DNA of 45,871 bases from Gemmatimonadota bacterium (GCA_026706345.1 JAPOYX010000041.1:9788-55658); one strand, 5' to 3'. Shown: positions 1-8,015, counted from the stretch's first letter. Program-made: numbers and translations. The notes: generated by a model not told the origin, from the sequence alone.

Positions 1-970
1 ACCGCTTGAGGGCCAGCGGCCCCGCGTAGGCGTCCGGCGCGGACACGTCGGCGGCCACGTGGCGGCGCATGACGCCCAGGTCCAGAGGCTGGTCCAGCGT
101 CTCGTCGCCGTAACGGCCGGAAACATAAGCGCCGTAGGGACGGGGCGCCGCGTCACGCCGAAGCGGCGGCAGCCAGGCATGGGAGGAAATGGGAATACTG
201 CTCATGAGCCGCAGGCGGTGGCCGGCGCGGAAGATGTTCTCGAACCGGCCGCCGACGGGTTCCTCGATCCATTCGATCCGGCAGTCCTCCACCCCCTGCA
301 TGAACCGCAGGGCTTCGCTCTCGCTCCACGACGCGTGGGGATCGACGCGGATATCCACGTCGAAGCCGGCCTCGTCGCGGATGTTGTGGACGAGCTCGAT
401 GTATCGATGGGGCTCGAAATCGCACATGGACAGCTTGATGATCCTGAAAGTCTCGTCCTCCATGAGCGACTTCACGTGGTGCGGATAGGTGTCGAAGGTC
501 ACCTCGTTCTCACCGTTCACGTCGGGGAAGCGGTACCAGGTATACGCCGCGATCGGGATCTTCGTGGCCACGGGCGTGTCCAGTTCGAATATTTCGCGCA
601 GGTACCGGTAGAGGGGCTTGCCGGCGATCTTGCCGGCAAGGTCCCAGTAGGCCAGGCCCATCAATCCGCGGATTTCCGGATCGAAGGGGTTTTTACCCAG
701 GACCCGGGAACGCAGCTCGTCGGCCTCGCTGGACAAACCTTCGGCTACGCCCACCAGGCCCTGGTCTGTTTCGAATTCGGCGAATGAGAACCCCTCAGCG
801 GACCCGTCCCAGCGCTTCGTGCCCCGCCACGGCATCAGCACGCGGTAGGTGCGCACGTCCGTGATCTTCAGCCCGGCCGCGCGTCCGTCCTCGTTGATCC
901 GGCCCTGGCGGGCCTTGATGTCCGCCACGTTCTCCCGGTCGAAGGCGGCGATGGCGTCTACGTCATACAT
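1..970 (-). CDS. Mandelate racemase/muconate lactonizing enzyme family (enolase superfamily), C-terminus cut by window edge
   Basis: Reading the minus strand from the ATG at 970 gives at least 323 codons with no stop up to the window edge, so the C-terminus is missing. The N-terminal part matches an enolase-superfamily capping domain. The barrel that follows has the Lys-containing strand IIKLSM, the acidic metal-ligand strand DIRVDPHASW, and WIEEPVGG, the usual second metal-ligand strand. Members abstract a proton alpha to a carboxylate using Mg2+, often on sugar acids. The substrate cannot be told from this fragment. An AGAG-type ribosome site lies just upstream of the ATG. The gene begins 15 bp after the vapC-like stop on the same strand, so it may be co-transcribed with the toxin-antitoxin pair. 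The family is clear; the exact reaction is unknown. Confidence 0.85.
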   Translation of the reverse strand, partial: MYDVDAIAAFDRENVADIKARQGRINEDGRAAGLKITDVRTYRVLMPWRGTKRWDGSAEGFSFAEFETDQGLVGVAEGLSSEADELRSRVLGKNPFDPEIRGLMGLAYWDLAGKIAGKPLYRYLREIFELDTPVATKIPIAAYTWYRFPDVNGENEVTFDTYPHHVKSLMEDETFRIIKLSMCDFEPHRYIELVHNIRDEAGFDVDIRVDPHASWSESEALRFMQGVEDCRIEWIEEPVGGRFENIFRAGHRLRLMSSIPISSHAWLPPLRRDAAPRPYGAYVSGRYGDETLDQPLDLGVMRRHVAADVSAPDAYAGPLALKR

Positions 971-985
971 GGCGGGCTCTCCTTT

Positions 986-1402
986 TCACGAGACCGGTCC
1001 CTTCTCGAATGGATTGAGCGTTTGCACGCCGAGCCGGCCGAAATCGCCGGTATGCCGGGTCACCACGGTCAACCGGTGAACCACGGCCGTAGCCGCGATC
1101 ATGGCGTCTGTCATGCGGATGTCCCATCGGCGGTAAAGGAGCCTTCCCCACACGCGGAAGACGGCCGGGTCCATGGGGAGGATACGGTGGGTATCCACCA
1201 ACTTGCCCAGCCAGGATTCCAGCTCCGCCGCCCCGGTGGCATCCTTTGCGCGGGTGAACTCGATACCCGTCTGGATTTCGCCGACGGTCACGGCGGAAAG
1301 GTACACCTGGTCCGGGGCCACGTCTGCAAACCACGCCAGCGCACCGCGGGGGGGCTGATTTCTGCGAAGTTCCGATACGACGTCGGTATCCAGGAGATAC
1401 AT
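986..1402 (-). CDS. vapC: PIN-domain ribonuclease toxin, VapC/FitB-like
   Basis: The 138-aa protein opens with MYLLDTDVVSEL, the first acidic motif of PIN-domain nucleases. A second acidic residue lies in VTVGEIQTG, and the later acidic cluster is in MTDAMIAAT and RHTGDF. These residues hold Mg2+ in the RNA-cleaving site of VapC toxins. Length and motif order are normal for the family, closest in style to FitB. The start lies 3 nt after the stop of the Phd-like gene, so the pair is translationally coupled with the antitoxin first, as usual. The RNA target cannot be inferred. Confidence 0.9.
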   Translation of the reverse strand: MYLLDTDVVSELRRNQPPRGALAWFADVAPDQVYLSAVTVGEIQTGIEFTRAKDATGAAELESWLGKLVDTHRILPMDPAVFRVWGRLLYRRWDIRMTDAMIAATAVVHRLTVVTRHTGDFGRLGVQTLNPFEKGPVS

Positions 1403-1405
1403 GGG

Positions 1406-1666
1406 TTATTCCACGCCCGCCGCACCGCTCGTTCGGCGCTTTTCACGCAGTGGCGTCAGGGCGTCGGTGCGCGCTTCCGGCGACAGCAGCAGATCTTTCA
1501 GGCCGGACCTGGCCGAATGCTTCATCCTTTCCCACTCTTCGATGGAAACCAGGACGGCCGTTTTCACGCCCCGCTTGGTCACGACCTGCGGGCCCGCGGA
1601 CCGGCTGGTTTCGAGCAGTTCGCTGAACTTCGCCTTCGCTTCCTGGACCTGCCATTCCCTGTCCAT
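1406..1666 (-). CDS. Phd/YefM-family antitoxin
   Basis: The 86-aa protein begins MDREWQVQEAKAKFSELLE and continues through VVTKRGVKTAVLVSIEEWERMK. This is the DNA-binding fold typical of Phd/YefM antitoxins, and it is followed by a basic tail that would bind the toxin. Such antitoxins neutralise a cognate nuclease and repress their own operon together with it. The coupled downstream gene is the VapC-like toxin. Palindromic sequence over the upstream promoter fits conditional autoregulation. Length is normal for the family. Confidence 0.9.
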   Translation of the reverse strand: MDREWQVQEAKAKFSELLETSRSAGPQVVTKRGVKTAVLVSIEEWERMKHSARSGLKDLLLSPEARTDALTPLREKRRTSGAAGVE

Positions 1667-1714
1667 GAAGCCTCCTGACTGGAGATTAAGGTTTCTCGCT
1701 GGATCAGAGCGTGC

Positions 1715-1743
1715 GTTATCTAACTAGTCAGATAACTAGTTAT
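1715..1743. promoter_or_regulatory. Overlapping palindromes, candidate toxin-antitoxin operator
   Basis: Two inverted repeats overlap here. A 22-bp imperfect palindrome (1715-1736) has arms GTTATCT and AGATAAC around AACTAGTC. A perfect 12-bp palindrome, ATAACTAGTTAT, lies at 1732-1743. The core AACTAG occurs twice. The sites lie about 50-75 bp upstream of the antitoxin start and cover the likely promoter. Phd/YefM antitoxins bind such palindromes, so this is probably the autoregulatory operator. Confidence 0.65.
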
Positions 1744-1757
1744 AACAAGAAAGTCAA
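1729..1757 (-). promoter_or_regulatory. Putative sigma-70 promoter of the phd-vapC pair
   Basis: On the minus strand TTGACT (1757-1752) is followed after 17 bp by TATCTG (1734-1729). The -35 box is good and the -10 box only fair. The -10 box and spacer lie inside the palindromic operator, which fits repression by steric blocking. Confidence 0.45.
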
Positions 1758-1864
1758 GATAAAATCGTAAAAACCTGCGCAGAAAGACGGGCGGCGTCCA
1801 TCCCGATTCGATCGGACTTATCCCTTGCCTTGTCCATTCTGCGGGGTTTAATTCGATGCTACGT

Positions 1865-1915
1865 ACATTCGGAACATGCGCGCCTTGTACGTGATTTTAT
1901 ACCTCACATTCGGAA
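1865..1915 (+). repeat. Direct repeat ACATTCGGAA upstream of the PhyH gene
   Basis: ACATTCGGAA occurs at 1865-1874 and again at 1906-1915, start to start 41 bp, about four helical turns. The second copy ends 6 bp before the PhyH start codon. TACGT also recurs three times in the same stretch. This could be a pair of operator half-sites or a slippage-derived repeat. Confidence 0.4.
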
Positions 1916-1921
1916 TACGTA

Positions 1922-2725
1922 ATGACCACCGATACAATCCCCCTGGGCGGCCACGCCGCGGACCAGGCGCAGATCCAGGAATGGGTAGATACATTCAACC
2001 GCCAGGGTTTTCTCTTCCTGGAGAACGTGCTGCCGCCCGACTGGTGCGAAGCCCTGCGCGGGGACCTGGACTACGGCCTGCGGGAGAACCCGAACGGGCT
2101 GAATTCGGTCAGCGAGCACATGGCGCTGTGCCACCGCATGTTCGAGTTCAGCGAGACGAACCGCCGCCTCTTCGACCTGGAGCCCATCGTCGGTTTCGCC
2201 GAGGTGCTGGTGGCCGAGAACTGCCACGTCATCCACAACAACTCCTTCGTCACCCGGACCGGCGGATCCTTCCGGTGGCACCAGGACGACGCGCCCCATT
2301 TCCTGGTAACGGACGGCGAGACGCCCGCGAATATCCAGCTCCCGGTCCTCTTCTTCACCTGCAACTACTACCTCACCGACGTCACCGAACCCGAACACGG
2401 CGGCACGGAAGTCATCCCGGGTTCCCACCTCTTCGGACGCCCCTGTCCCGATTCGCTCGAGGGCACCGAGTGGGAGGACCGGATCCATTACAATCTCGGT
2501 CCGGCGGGTAGCGTGGTCATGTTCAACAACCAGGTCTGGCACCGGGGCGGGCCGAACCGGAGCGGCCGTACGCGGTACATCACCCAGATCACCTACGCCA
2601 GGCGCGTAATCGGCCACAAGTACTACCCCTTCATCAACTACACCATGCCCGAGCACGTGTACCGTGACGCCGATCCCCGCCAGAAACGCCTGTTCGGGTT
2701 CCTGGAACACGGCGCGTACGGGTGA
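1922..2725 (+). CDS. Phytanoyl-CoA dioxygenase (PhyH) family Fe(II)/2-oxoglutarate oxygenase
   Basis: The 267-aa protein belongs to the PhyH family, which hydroxylates small molecules using Fe(II), O2 and 2-oxoglutarate in the cytoplasm. The iron triad is visible: His120 and Asp122 in FRWHQDD, and His207 in QVWHRGG. An Arg at 216 or 218 in RSGRTRY probably holds 2-oxoglutarate. The PGSH turn near 166-169 is also typical. The substrate is unknown; environmental bacteria carry many such paralogs, and a second lies at 29.5 kb. The gene for a hydroxypyruvate-isomerase-like protein follows after 29 bp, suggesting a two-gene operon. No clear ribosome-binding site precedes the ATG. Confidence 0.88.
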   Translation: MTTDTIPLGGHAADQAQIQEWVDTFNRQGFLFLENVLPPDWCEALRGDLDYGLRENPNGLNSVSEHMALCHRMFEFSETNRRLFDLEPIVGFAEVLVAENCHVIHNNSFVTRTGGSFRWHQDDAPHFLVTDGETPANIQLPVLFFTCNYYLTDVTEPEHGGTEVIPGSHLFGRPCPDSLEGTEWEDRIHYNLGPAGSVVMFNNQVWHRGGPNRSGRTRYITQITYARRVIGHKYYPFINYTMPEHVYRDADPRQKRLFGFLEHGAYG

Positions 2726-2754
2726 CGGCGCGCCACATCTGACAGGAGACTTCA

Positions 2755-3516
2755 ATGAGCACCATCAGGCAGTCCATCTGTTTCGGCTGTTTCAACCGGG
2801 GCGGCCTAACCCCGGAATCGCTTATCCGGGCAGCGGCGCGTATGGGCTACGCGTCCGTCGAGATGCTGCCGGAGGAGCACTGGGACCAGGTGCGCGACGC
2901 GGGCATGGACATCGCCATCGTCGTGGGCCATGCTTCCCTGCCCGACGGGTTGAACAAACGGGAGAACCACGACCGTATCGAGGACGAACTGCTGGCCAAC
3001 ATGGACCAGGCCGTAGCGTACGACATTCCGAGCCTGATCTGCTTCTCGGGCAACCGGGAGGGCAAGTCGGACGACGAAGGACGCGACAACTGCATCGAGG
3101 GCCTGCTACGGGTGTCGAAGGCCGCCGAGGAGAAAGGCGTTACCCTGTGCATGGAACTGCTCAACAGCAAGGTGAACCACCCGGACTACCAGTGTGATTA
3201 CACGGACTGGGGCGTATCGGTCTGCGAGGGCGTCGGCTCGCCGCGGGTCAAGCTGCTCTATGACATCTACCACATGCAGATCATGGAAGGCGACCTGATC
3301 CGGACCATCCGGGACAACATCGCGCACATCGGCCACTTCCACACGGCGGGCAACCCCGGCCGGAACGATCTCGACGAGACCCAGGAGATCTACTACCCGC
3401 CCGTCATGCGCGCCATCGCCGAGTCCGGGTACACGGGCTTCGTGGGCCACGAGTTCGTGCCCCTGGGCGACCCGCTGGCGGCGATGCAGGCGGCCTATGA
3501 CACGTGCAATGTGTGA
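2755..3516 (+). CDS. Hydroxypyruvate isomerase-like TIM-barrel protein (sugar phosphate isomerase/epimerase family)
   Basis: The 253-aa protein has the xylose-isomerase-like TIM-barrel pattern of the Hyi/IolE group. Likely metal ligands are Glu134 (CMELLNSK), Asp170 (LLYDIYHMQ), His196 (GHFHTAGNPGR) and Glu233 (GHEFVP). The GHFHTAGNPGR and GHEFVP stretches are especially Hyi-like. Hyi enzymes interconvert hydroxypyruvate and tartronate semialdehyde, but relatives act on other sugars, so the substrate is not certain. The start has a good AGGAG ribosome site. The upstream PhyH gene is 29 bp away on the same strand. Confidence 0.82.
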   Translation: MSTIRQSICFGCFNRGGLTPESLIRAAARMGYASVEMLPEEHWDQVRDAGMDIAIVVGHASLPDGLNKRENHDRIEDELLANMDQAVAYDIPSLICFSGNREGKSDDEGRDNCIEGLLRVSKAAEEKGVTLCMELLNSKVNHPDYQCDYTDWGVSVCEGVGSPRVKLLYDIYHMQIMEGDLIRTIRDNIAHIGHFHTAGNPGRNDLDETQEIYYPPVMRAIAESGYTGFVGHEFVPLGDPLAAMQAAYDTCNV

Positions 3517-3544
3517 ACGACGTTCTGGTTGACTCGTGACTGAA

Positions 3545-3796
3545 TTACCTTGTTGGAATGAAGTGCAAAACCAAACTGATGATGGCTGTTATAATCGCGA
3601 CAGTTGGTCCGAGTAATTTGAAAAAGAAATCCGAATACCCCGTTAACCTGCTTATCCTACTTTCAAAATCTCTGTTGATGGCTTCCTGTTTCTCTCGATA
3701 TGAAAGCATCTCCGCATCATCGAATAGGGTTCTCGATTCTTGATTTTGATCGGCGGGTACCGAATCTACCGTCTCTTTCTTTGGTCTAATGCTCAT
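3545..3796 (-). CDS. Small single-pass membrane protein, candidate PanAT toxin
   Basis: The 83-aa product has a charged N-terminal half (about residues 1-55, with a Glu/Arg/Lys-rich helix around 30-50) and one strong membrane helix near the C-terminus (about 60-79, in LLGPTVAIITAIISLVLHFI). I do not recognise the family. Its ATG lies inside the end of the Panacea-domain gene (11-nt overlap), so translation is probably coupled. Panacea antitoxins are known to pair with diverse toxins, including membrane-acting ones, which makes a toxin role plausible but unproven. The DNA is clearly AT-richer than its surroundings, a sign of transfer. Confidence 0.6.
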   Translation of the reverse strand: MSIRPKKETVDSVPADQNQESRTLFDDAEMLSYREKQEAINRDFESRISRLTGYSDFFFKLLGPTVAIITAIISLVLHFIPTR

Positions 3797-4253
3797 CGTT
3801 GGCTTTCTCGATCAGGGATATGTAGTAGTTCTTGATAAGGTCATTTGGAATAATCGAGCCGGTTCCGTACTTATGATATGTAATATCCCAAGGACTACCC
3901 TTTTTATGTGTAATGGCCGACAAGGTCGCACCGGGAGTATCCTTGTATATGTCTAGCACCGCTCGAATGATATCCAGTTGTTCATCCGAAAAACCGAAAC
4001 TCACATCCTGTGTATCGTCTGTTATGGGGTTTCTGCCGAAGCGCTTATACGTGAAATACACACTTGGCACAACCGGCCCGTAAGTCCATGCTTCCACCGG
4101 TTCACCGATCAACGGCTCGCTGTGAATTCCTAACACCCAACCATGAGAAAGGTACACGAGTTTGAGTACCTGCATAGGATCGGTTGGTATGTTAATCGCA
4201 GACCTTTCGAAAAGAATCTGTTCTGATACGAGCATAGCAGGCATTGCAGTCAA
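3786..4253 (-). CDS. Panacea-domain protein (DUF4065, SocA/GepA-like), candidate antitoxin
   Basis: The stretch DPMQVLKLVYLSHGW followed by EPLIGEPVEAWTYGPVVPSVY is the hallmark of the Panacea/DUF4065 domain, found in SocA and in PanA antitoxins. A frame is open from an ATG at 4310, but that start has no ribosome site. A strong AGAGGTGATC site lies 8 nt before an in-frame TTG at 4253 (Leu20 of the long form), with an ATG at 4244 three codons on. I chose the TTG, which gives about 155 aa and puts the domain near the N-terminus as in relatives. The gene overlaps the small membrane protein gene by 11 nt. It sits in an AT-rich island, probably acquired. Confidence 0.82.
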   Translation of the reverse strand: MTAMPAMLVSEQILFERSAINIPTDPMQVLKLVYLSHGWVLGIHSEPLIGEPVEAWTYGPVVPSVYFTYKRFGRNPITDDTQDVSFGFSDEQLDIIRAVLDIYKDTPGATLSAITHKKGSPWDITYHKYGTGSIIPNDLIKNYYISLIEKANDEH

Positions 4254-4415
4254 TTTGATCACCTCTTTTCGACTGTATGATTCATTCACGTGGGTTAGTT
4301 TCTCCCGCATAAAAGCATTAGTCGTGAGTTACCAAGAAAAACTCGCACTTTGCCGGATATCAAAACTAATCAACTATCAAATCGTAAATCAAATTCATAG
4401 AAAAGGAAGCGCTCC

Positions 4416-5261
4416 ATGATTGTCGATACCCACGTACACGTCTGGGAGATCGACCCGCCCCGGTACCCGGTGGGGCCCACCGCGCCGACATGGACGGCGG
4501 AGCCGGACGAGCCCGGTACGGCCGACGAGTTGATCGAGGACATGGACGCCAACGGCGTGGACGCGAGCGTGCTGGTGCAGACGTCGTGGTCGACGTGGGA
4601 CAACGGGTACATGTCCGATTCCGTGGCCCGGTTTCCGGACCGGTTCGTGGGGCACGGCCTGATCGACCCGCAGGATACCGAAGGGAACGCGGAGCAGGTC
4701 CGGCATTGGATGGAGGATCGAGGGCTGGTCGGTTTCCGTTTCCACCCATTCTACTATCCGGACGAGCAAATACTCGTGGCTGAAGGCAACCGGGCCATGT
4801 GGGAGGAACTCGCCGTGCGCGACGCGGTGGTCCAGTTCCACATGAAGCCATGGAATTCGCCCCAGATCGACGAGATTGCCCGGCGCCATCCGGCCATGAC
4901 GCTGATCATCGACCACATGGGATATCCCGATCCGGAAACCGGGATGGAGGTTTTCCAGCCGATTCTCGACCTCGCCCGGCACGAGCGGATGTTCGTGAAG
5001 ATCTCGGACGTGAAGGGGCGGTCGCGGGAACCCTTCCCCTTCCTTGACATGCACCCTTTTGTCCGCGCACTCCTGAACGCCTTCGGGGTGAAACGGGCCA
5101 TGTGGGGCACAGGGTACCCGGGTCATCACCGGGTGAAGCACAACTGGCTGTCGCTGGCCGACGAGCTTCGGCTGGTCCGGGAGGGGTACGACTTTCTGAC
5201 CGACGACCAGAAAGACCGGTTGCTGGGGGGTACGGCGGAGGAGGTGTGGGGGTTGGGGTGA
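4416..5261 (+). CDS. Amidohydrolase-family TIM-barrel hydrolase (COG3618/COG2159 type)
   Basis: The 281-aa protein begins MIVDTHVHVWEID, the N-terminal HxH metal motif (His6, His8) of the amidohydrolase superfamily. Further candidate metal or catalytic residues are His142 (VQFHMKPW) and His167 (IIDHMGYP). Relatives include lactone hydrolases of sugar degradation and decarboxylases of the ACMSD group. The DTHVHVW opening and 281-aa length fit the lactonase side slightly better, but the substrate is open. An AAGGAAG ribosome site precedes the ATG. The gene is high-GC, and AT-rich islands lie on both sides of it. Confidence 0.82.
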   Translation: MIVDTHVHVWEIDPPRYPVGPTAPTWTAEPDEPGTADELIEDMDANGVDASVLVQTSWSTWDNGYMSDSVARFPDRFVGHGLIDPQDTEGNAEQVRHWMEDRGLVGFRFHPFYYPDEQILVAEGNRAMWEELAVRDAVVQFHMKPWNSPQIDEIARRHPAMTLIIDHMGYPDPETGMEVFQPILDLARHERMFVKISDVKGRSREPFPFLDMHPFVRALLNAFGVKRAMWGTGYPGHHRVKHNWLSLADELRLVREGYDFLTDDQKDRLLGGTAEEVWGLG

Positions 5262-5279
5262 TTTCCCCAAAGAGAACGA

Positions 5280-6344
5280 ATGTTTTACGTTCTAAATAGG
5301 AATACCGATTTGATGGATTATGAGGAAAAACAACACGTTCAAGATATCATTGATATTGCAATAGCGAGTATTGCGATTGAACAATGGAAACGATTAGCAG
5401 GGATCGTGCGGGATACGGATGACCGTTTCTATGCACTTTTTTCTGTAGAGAAGGCCTTAGATTCACTAAGACGACTACGATTAGATGGTATTCCAGATTA
5501 CAACGACTGGGATGCTTTGTTTTACCTGACCTGGTTTCAACCAAATCAGATCAACATTGCATATGAGGTGCTAAGCGGATTAGAGAATAACCTGTCATAT
5601 GAGGACGAACAGGGTTGTGGATGGAATGGGAATCTGTTTGGACTATGCGACGGAAAACTCCGTATAGTTGATTTCGGCTGTGGTGCTCTTGCTATGGTAT
5701 TCGCTTTAGCTGTCGTCGCTGCGAATGCGCTGTCTAAAGGTTCTAAAGTAACGTCCATCACTGTCGACTGCGTAGATAAGAGCCCGGCCATGGTCCGCAT
5801 AGGGCAGAAAGCCTGGTATCGGTTCGTCGACAGTTTAAAAACTAGACATCCAGATCATCCGATGTGTAACATTTTCAGTTCAATAGAGTTGCATCTTCAC
5901 AACCATATAAACTCTCTCCAAGACTCACCTACTTTGGTACCGTGCTTTGTATCTGCGATACATTGCGCCTATTCAGATAACGTAGCAGACGTCGCACACG
6001 ATATGTCGGTTATTTTGGATCGATTTAAACCTGTGGCTGTTTTCCTTACGACTCATAAGAAAAAGGAAGAAGTCTTAGATGAACTTTCCCTTGGGATCGA
6101 TAACAAAGACTATGATCCATTACTAACAATTGGTCGAGTAGATCCGTTCTTTAGGGGCAATCTGCCAGAAACTACAAAATTGAGAAAAGAGCTTTCGAAG
6201 CACTTATTGAAGCCACACGATTGGCTAACCAAATCGGGAGTCGACGGGGGTTTTATACGTGATTACCTTAGTTCTTGGTCTGTAAAGTGGACATCTCCTA
6301 AAGGTTATACTTTTCACGTTTACTTACGGAAAAATATACACTGA
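5280..6344 (+). CDS. SAM-dependent methyltransferase-like protein in AT-rich island
   Basis: The 354-aa protein has a Rossmann-type motif I (RIVDFGCGALAMVFALA, about residues 128-144), followed by an acidic position in TVDCVDKSPAMVRIG. This points to a class I SAM-binding fold. No specific methyltransferase family is recognised and no catalytic motif IV is obvious, so it may be a divergent or non-enzymatic member. An alternative start is the ATG at 5313. The gene is 46 bp upstream of a radical SAM gene on the same strand, and both share an AT-rich composition unlike their neighbours. They were probably acquired together and may act on a common target. Confidence 0.6.
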   Translation: MFYVLNRNTDLMDYEEKQHVQDIIDIAIASIAIEQWKRLAGIVRDTDDRFYALFSVEKALDSLRRLRLDGIPDYNDWDALFYLTWFQPNQINIAYEVLSGLENNLSYEDEQGCGWNGNLFGLCDGKLRIVDFGCGALAMVFALAVVAANALSKGSKVTSITVDCVDKSPAMVRIGQKAWYRFVDSLKTRHPDHPMCNIFSSIELHLHNHINSLQDSPTLVPCFVSAIHCAYSDNVADVAHDMSVILDRFKPVAVFLTTHKKKEEVLDELSLGIDNKDYDPLLTIGRVDPFFRGNLPETTKLRKELSKHLLKPHDWLTKSGVDGGFIRDYLSSWSVKWTSPKGYTFHVYLRKNIH

Positions 6345-6390
6345 TTGAATGACCATATTGTAATCCAAATAACTTCATCGACAATCATCT

Positions 6391-7395
6391 GTGCCTCAAA
6401 TCACAGAAGTTGTGTTTAAAGACGATGTATTAATCTCAAGCAACCCAATATCTCTAGTTTTGACTCGAATAATACAGCTAGGTCAGGCTTTGATTTTCTA
6501 CACACCTGCAAAAGATATCCTAACTCGTGCCTCTGGATTCATGGATGCCTACGACTTTACACTGAATCCATACAGCGGGTGCTCATTCGGTTGTACATAC
6601 TGCTACGCTGCTTTTTTTAGTAGGAAAGCAGACGAGCGGGATAGCTGGGGTAAATGGGTTAAAATCAAATCCAACGCTGTCGAATTACTATCGGATAAAC
6701 TTAAGAATAAACCTGGATTTATTGATGATAAAGTGATCTACATGAGCAGCGTGACCGATCCATATCAACCAATCGAGCGAAAAATCGAACTAACTCGTGG
6801 TTTACTTAAGATTATGGCTGGTCTTTCATCCCATGAGGCTGACGGTCAGTTGTTTCTGATACAGGATGGACCACAGCATAAAACAGACCCCAAACCCAAA
6901 TTGGTTGTACAAACCCGAAGCCCCGACGTAGTTCGAGACTGCGACCTGTTCCAGAAAATCGAAGACAACGGAGGTCGCGTCCGGGTGAACATGACGGTTA
7001 CGACAGATGACGAGGATGTTCGGCGTACGTTCGAGCCGTTCTGTCCGTCAAACACGGTTCGACTACGAGCGATCTCTGAAGTTCAGAGTTCGGGTGTTGA
7101 TACATGCATAACAATGACACCGCTCTTGCTTGTGAAAGAGGCGGATAACTTCGCGGAACAGCTTCTAGATACAGGTGTCAAAAGGTTCATCATACAACCT
7201 TTTCACTTTCAAAAAGGGAAGTTCGTTGCTGCTACGAGAGATCAAGCGTTCGACCTCATGGCGGAAAAACTCGATACAGATAGAGCACAGTTCGGTAAGG
7301 CATATCTCGAACATTACCGAACGGTAAAGGATGTCCTTCAGGATCGACTTCCCAATCTCGGCGAGGGCAAGGGTGGTTTCGCGCCGCCATTCTGA
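6391..7395 (+). CDS. Radical SAM protein, spore-photolyase-like (SPL) family
   Basis: The 334-aa protein carries NPYSGCSFGCTYCYAAFF, a CxxxCxxC radical-SAM cluster motif with the C-Y-A ending typical of SPL-like proteins. The preceding DILTRASGFMDAYDFTLN and the later YMSSVTDPYQPIE also match that family. Such proteins bind [4Fe-4S] and cleave SAM to a 5'-deoxyadenosyl radical. The substrate of the non-spore members is not settled. The start is GTG with no strong ribosome site, so the exact N-terminus is uncertain. It follows the methyltransferase-like gene by 46 bp in the same AT-rich island. Confidence 0.85.
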   Translation: MPQITEVVFKDDVLISSNPISLVLTRIIQLGQALIFYTPAKDILTRASGFMDAYDFTLNPYSGCSFGCTYCYAAFFSRKADERDSWGKWVKIKSNAVELLSDKLKNKPGFIDDKVIYMSSVTDPYQPIERKIELTRGLLKIMAGLSSHEADGQLFLIQDGPQHKTDPKPKLVVQTRSPDVVRDCDLFQKIEDNGGRVRVNMTVTTDDEDVRRTFEPFCPSNTVRLRAISEVQSSGVDTCITMTPLLLVKEADNFAEQLLDTGVKRFIIQPFHFQKGKFVAATRDQAFDLMAEKLDTDRAQFGKAYLEHYRTVKDVLQDRLPNLGEGKGGFAPPF

Positions 7396-7629
7396 TCTCC
7401 CGGTTAGGCGTTTTTCCGGTTTCCTACCCGAAGAAAGGCTAGATCTCGTACCTCTAGACGAACTTCTTGAACTAAAGCTCGATACGGATGGGCCGGGTTT
7501 CGACTATTTCGATTAACATTGTGATAAACTGGGTATCGCTGGCCTGTTCCGGATCGACTAACCACAGCCAGCCATTCCCGGGAACTAGTTGTACGAAACA
7601 CGTCGGGCTTTCCCGGAAGGAGACACGAA

Positions 7630-8001
7630 ATGGGCGCAACCTATGTTACGGTAAGAATCACCAATCCCGGAGATCCGGAACGGCACTGGGAGGGGCTTTT
7701 TCTGGTCGACACCGGGGCGACCGATACACTCGTCCCAAGACCACATCTGGAAGCCATAGGTCTCCGGCCCAAAGGCCAACGGACGTACCAGTTGGCCGAT
7801 GGCAGCGATCTGGTCATGGACGTCACCACGGCGGACATAGGATTCATGGGTGAACACGTAGGCGGGACCGTGCTATTCGGTGAGCCTGGTGCGGAGCCGC
7901 TTCTGGGCGTTACCGCGCTGGAATCCGTCGGTATCGAGGTAGACCCGCTGAACCAGCAGTTGAAACGGCTTCCCGCCGTACGACTGAAGACCGTAGCGTA
8001 A
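7630..8001 (+). CDS. Retropepsin-like (clan AA) aspartic protease
   Basis: The 123-aa protein contains FLVDTGATDTLVPR, the D-T-G-A catalytic motif of retroviral-type aspartic proteases, and a second hydrophobic-hydrophobic-Gly element (LLGVTALESVGIEVD) near residues 94-108. Proteins this small act as homodimers, each supplying one Asp. There is no signal peptide, so it is probably cytoplasmic. The AAGGAGA ribosome site before the ATG is strong. The gene ends 14 bp before the next amidohydrolase gene, suggesting co-transcription. The natural substrate is unknown. Confidence 0.85.
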   Translation: MGATYVTVRITNPGDPERHWEGLFLVDTGATDTLVPRPHLEAIGLRPKGQRTYQLADGSDLVMDVTTADIGFMGEHVGGTVLFGEPGAEPLLGVTALESVGIEVDPLNQQLKRLPAVRLKTVA

Positions 8002-8015
8002 GGAAAAGGATCATC

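Noticed and set aside
7331-7516. 61-codon ORF after the radical SAM gene whose end (LPEERLDLVPLDELLELKLD) looks protein-like
   Set aside because: Its first third overlaps the radical SAM gene in another frame, there is no ribosome site, and the length is short. It could be a remnant but I cannot support a gene.
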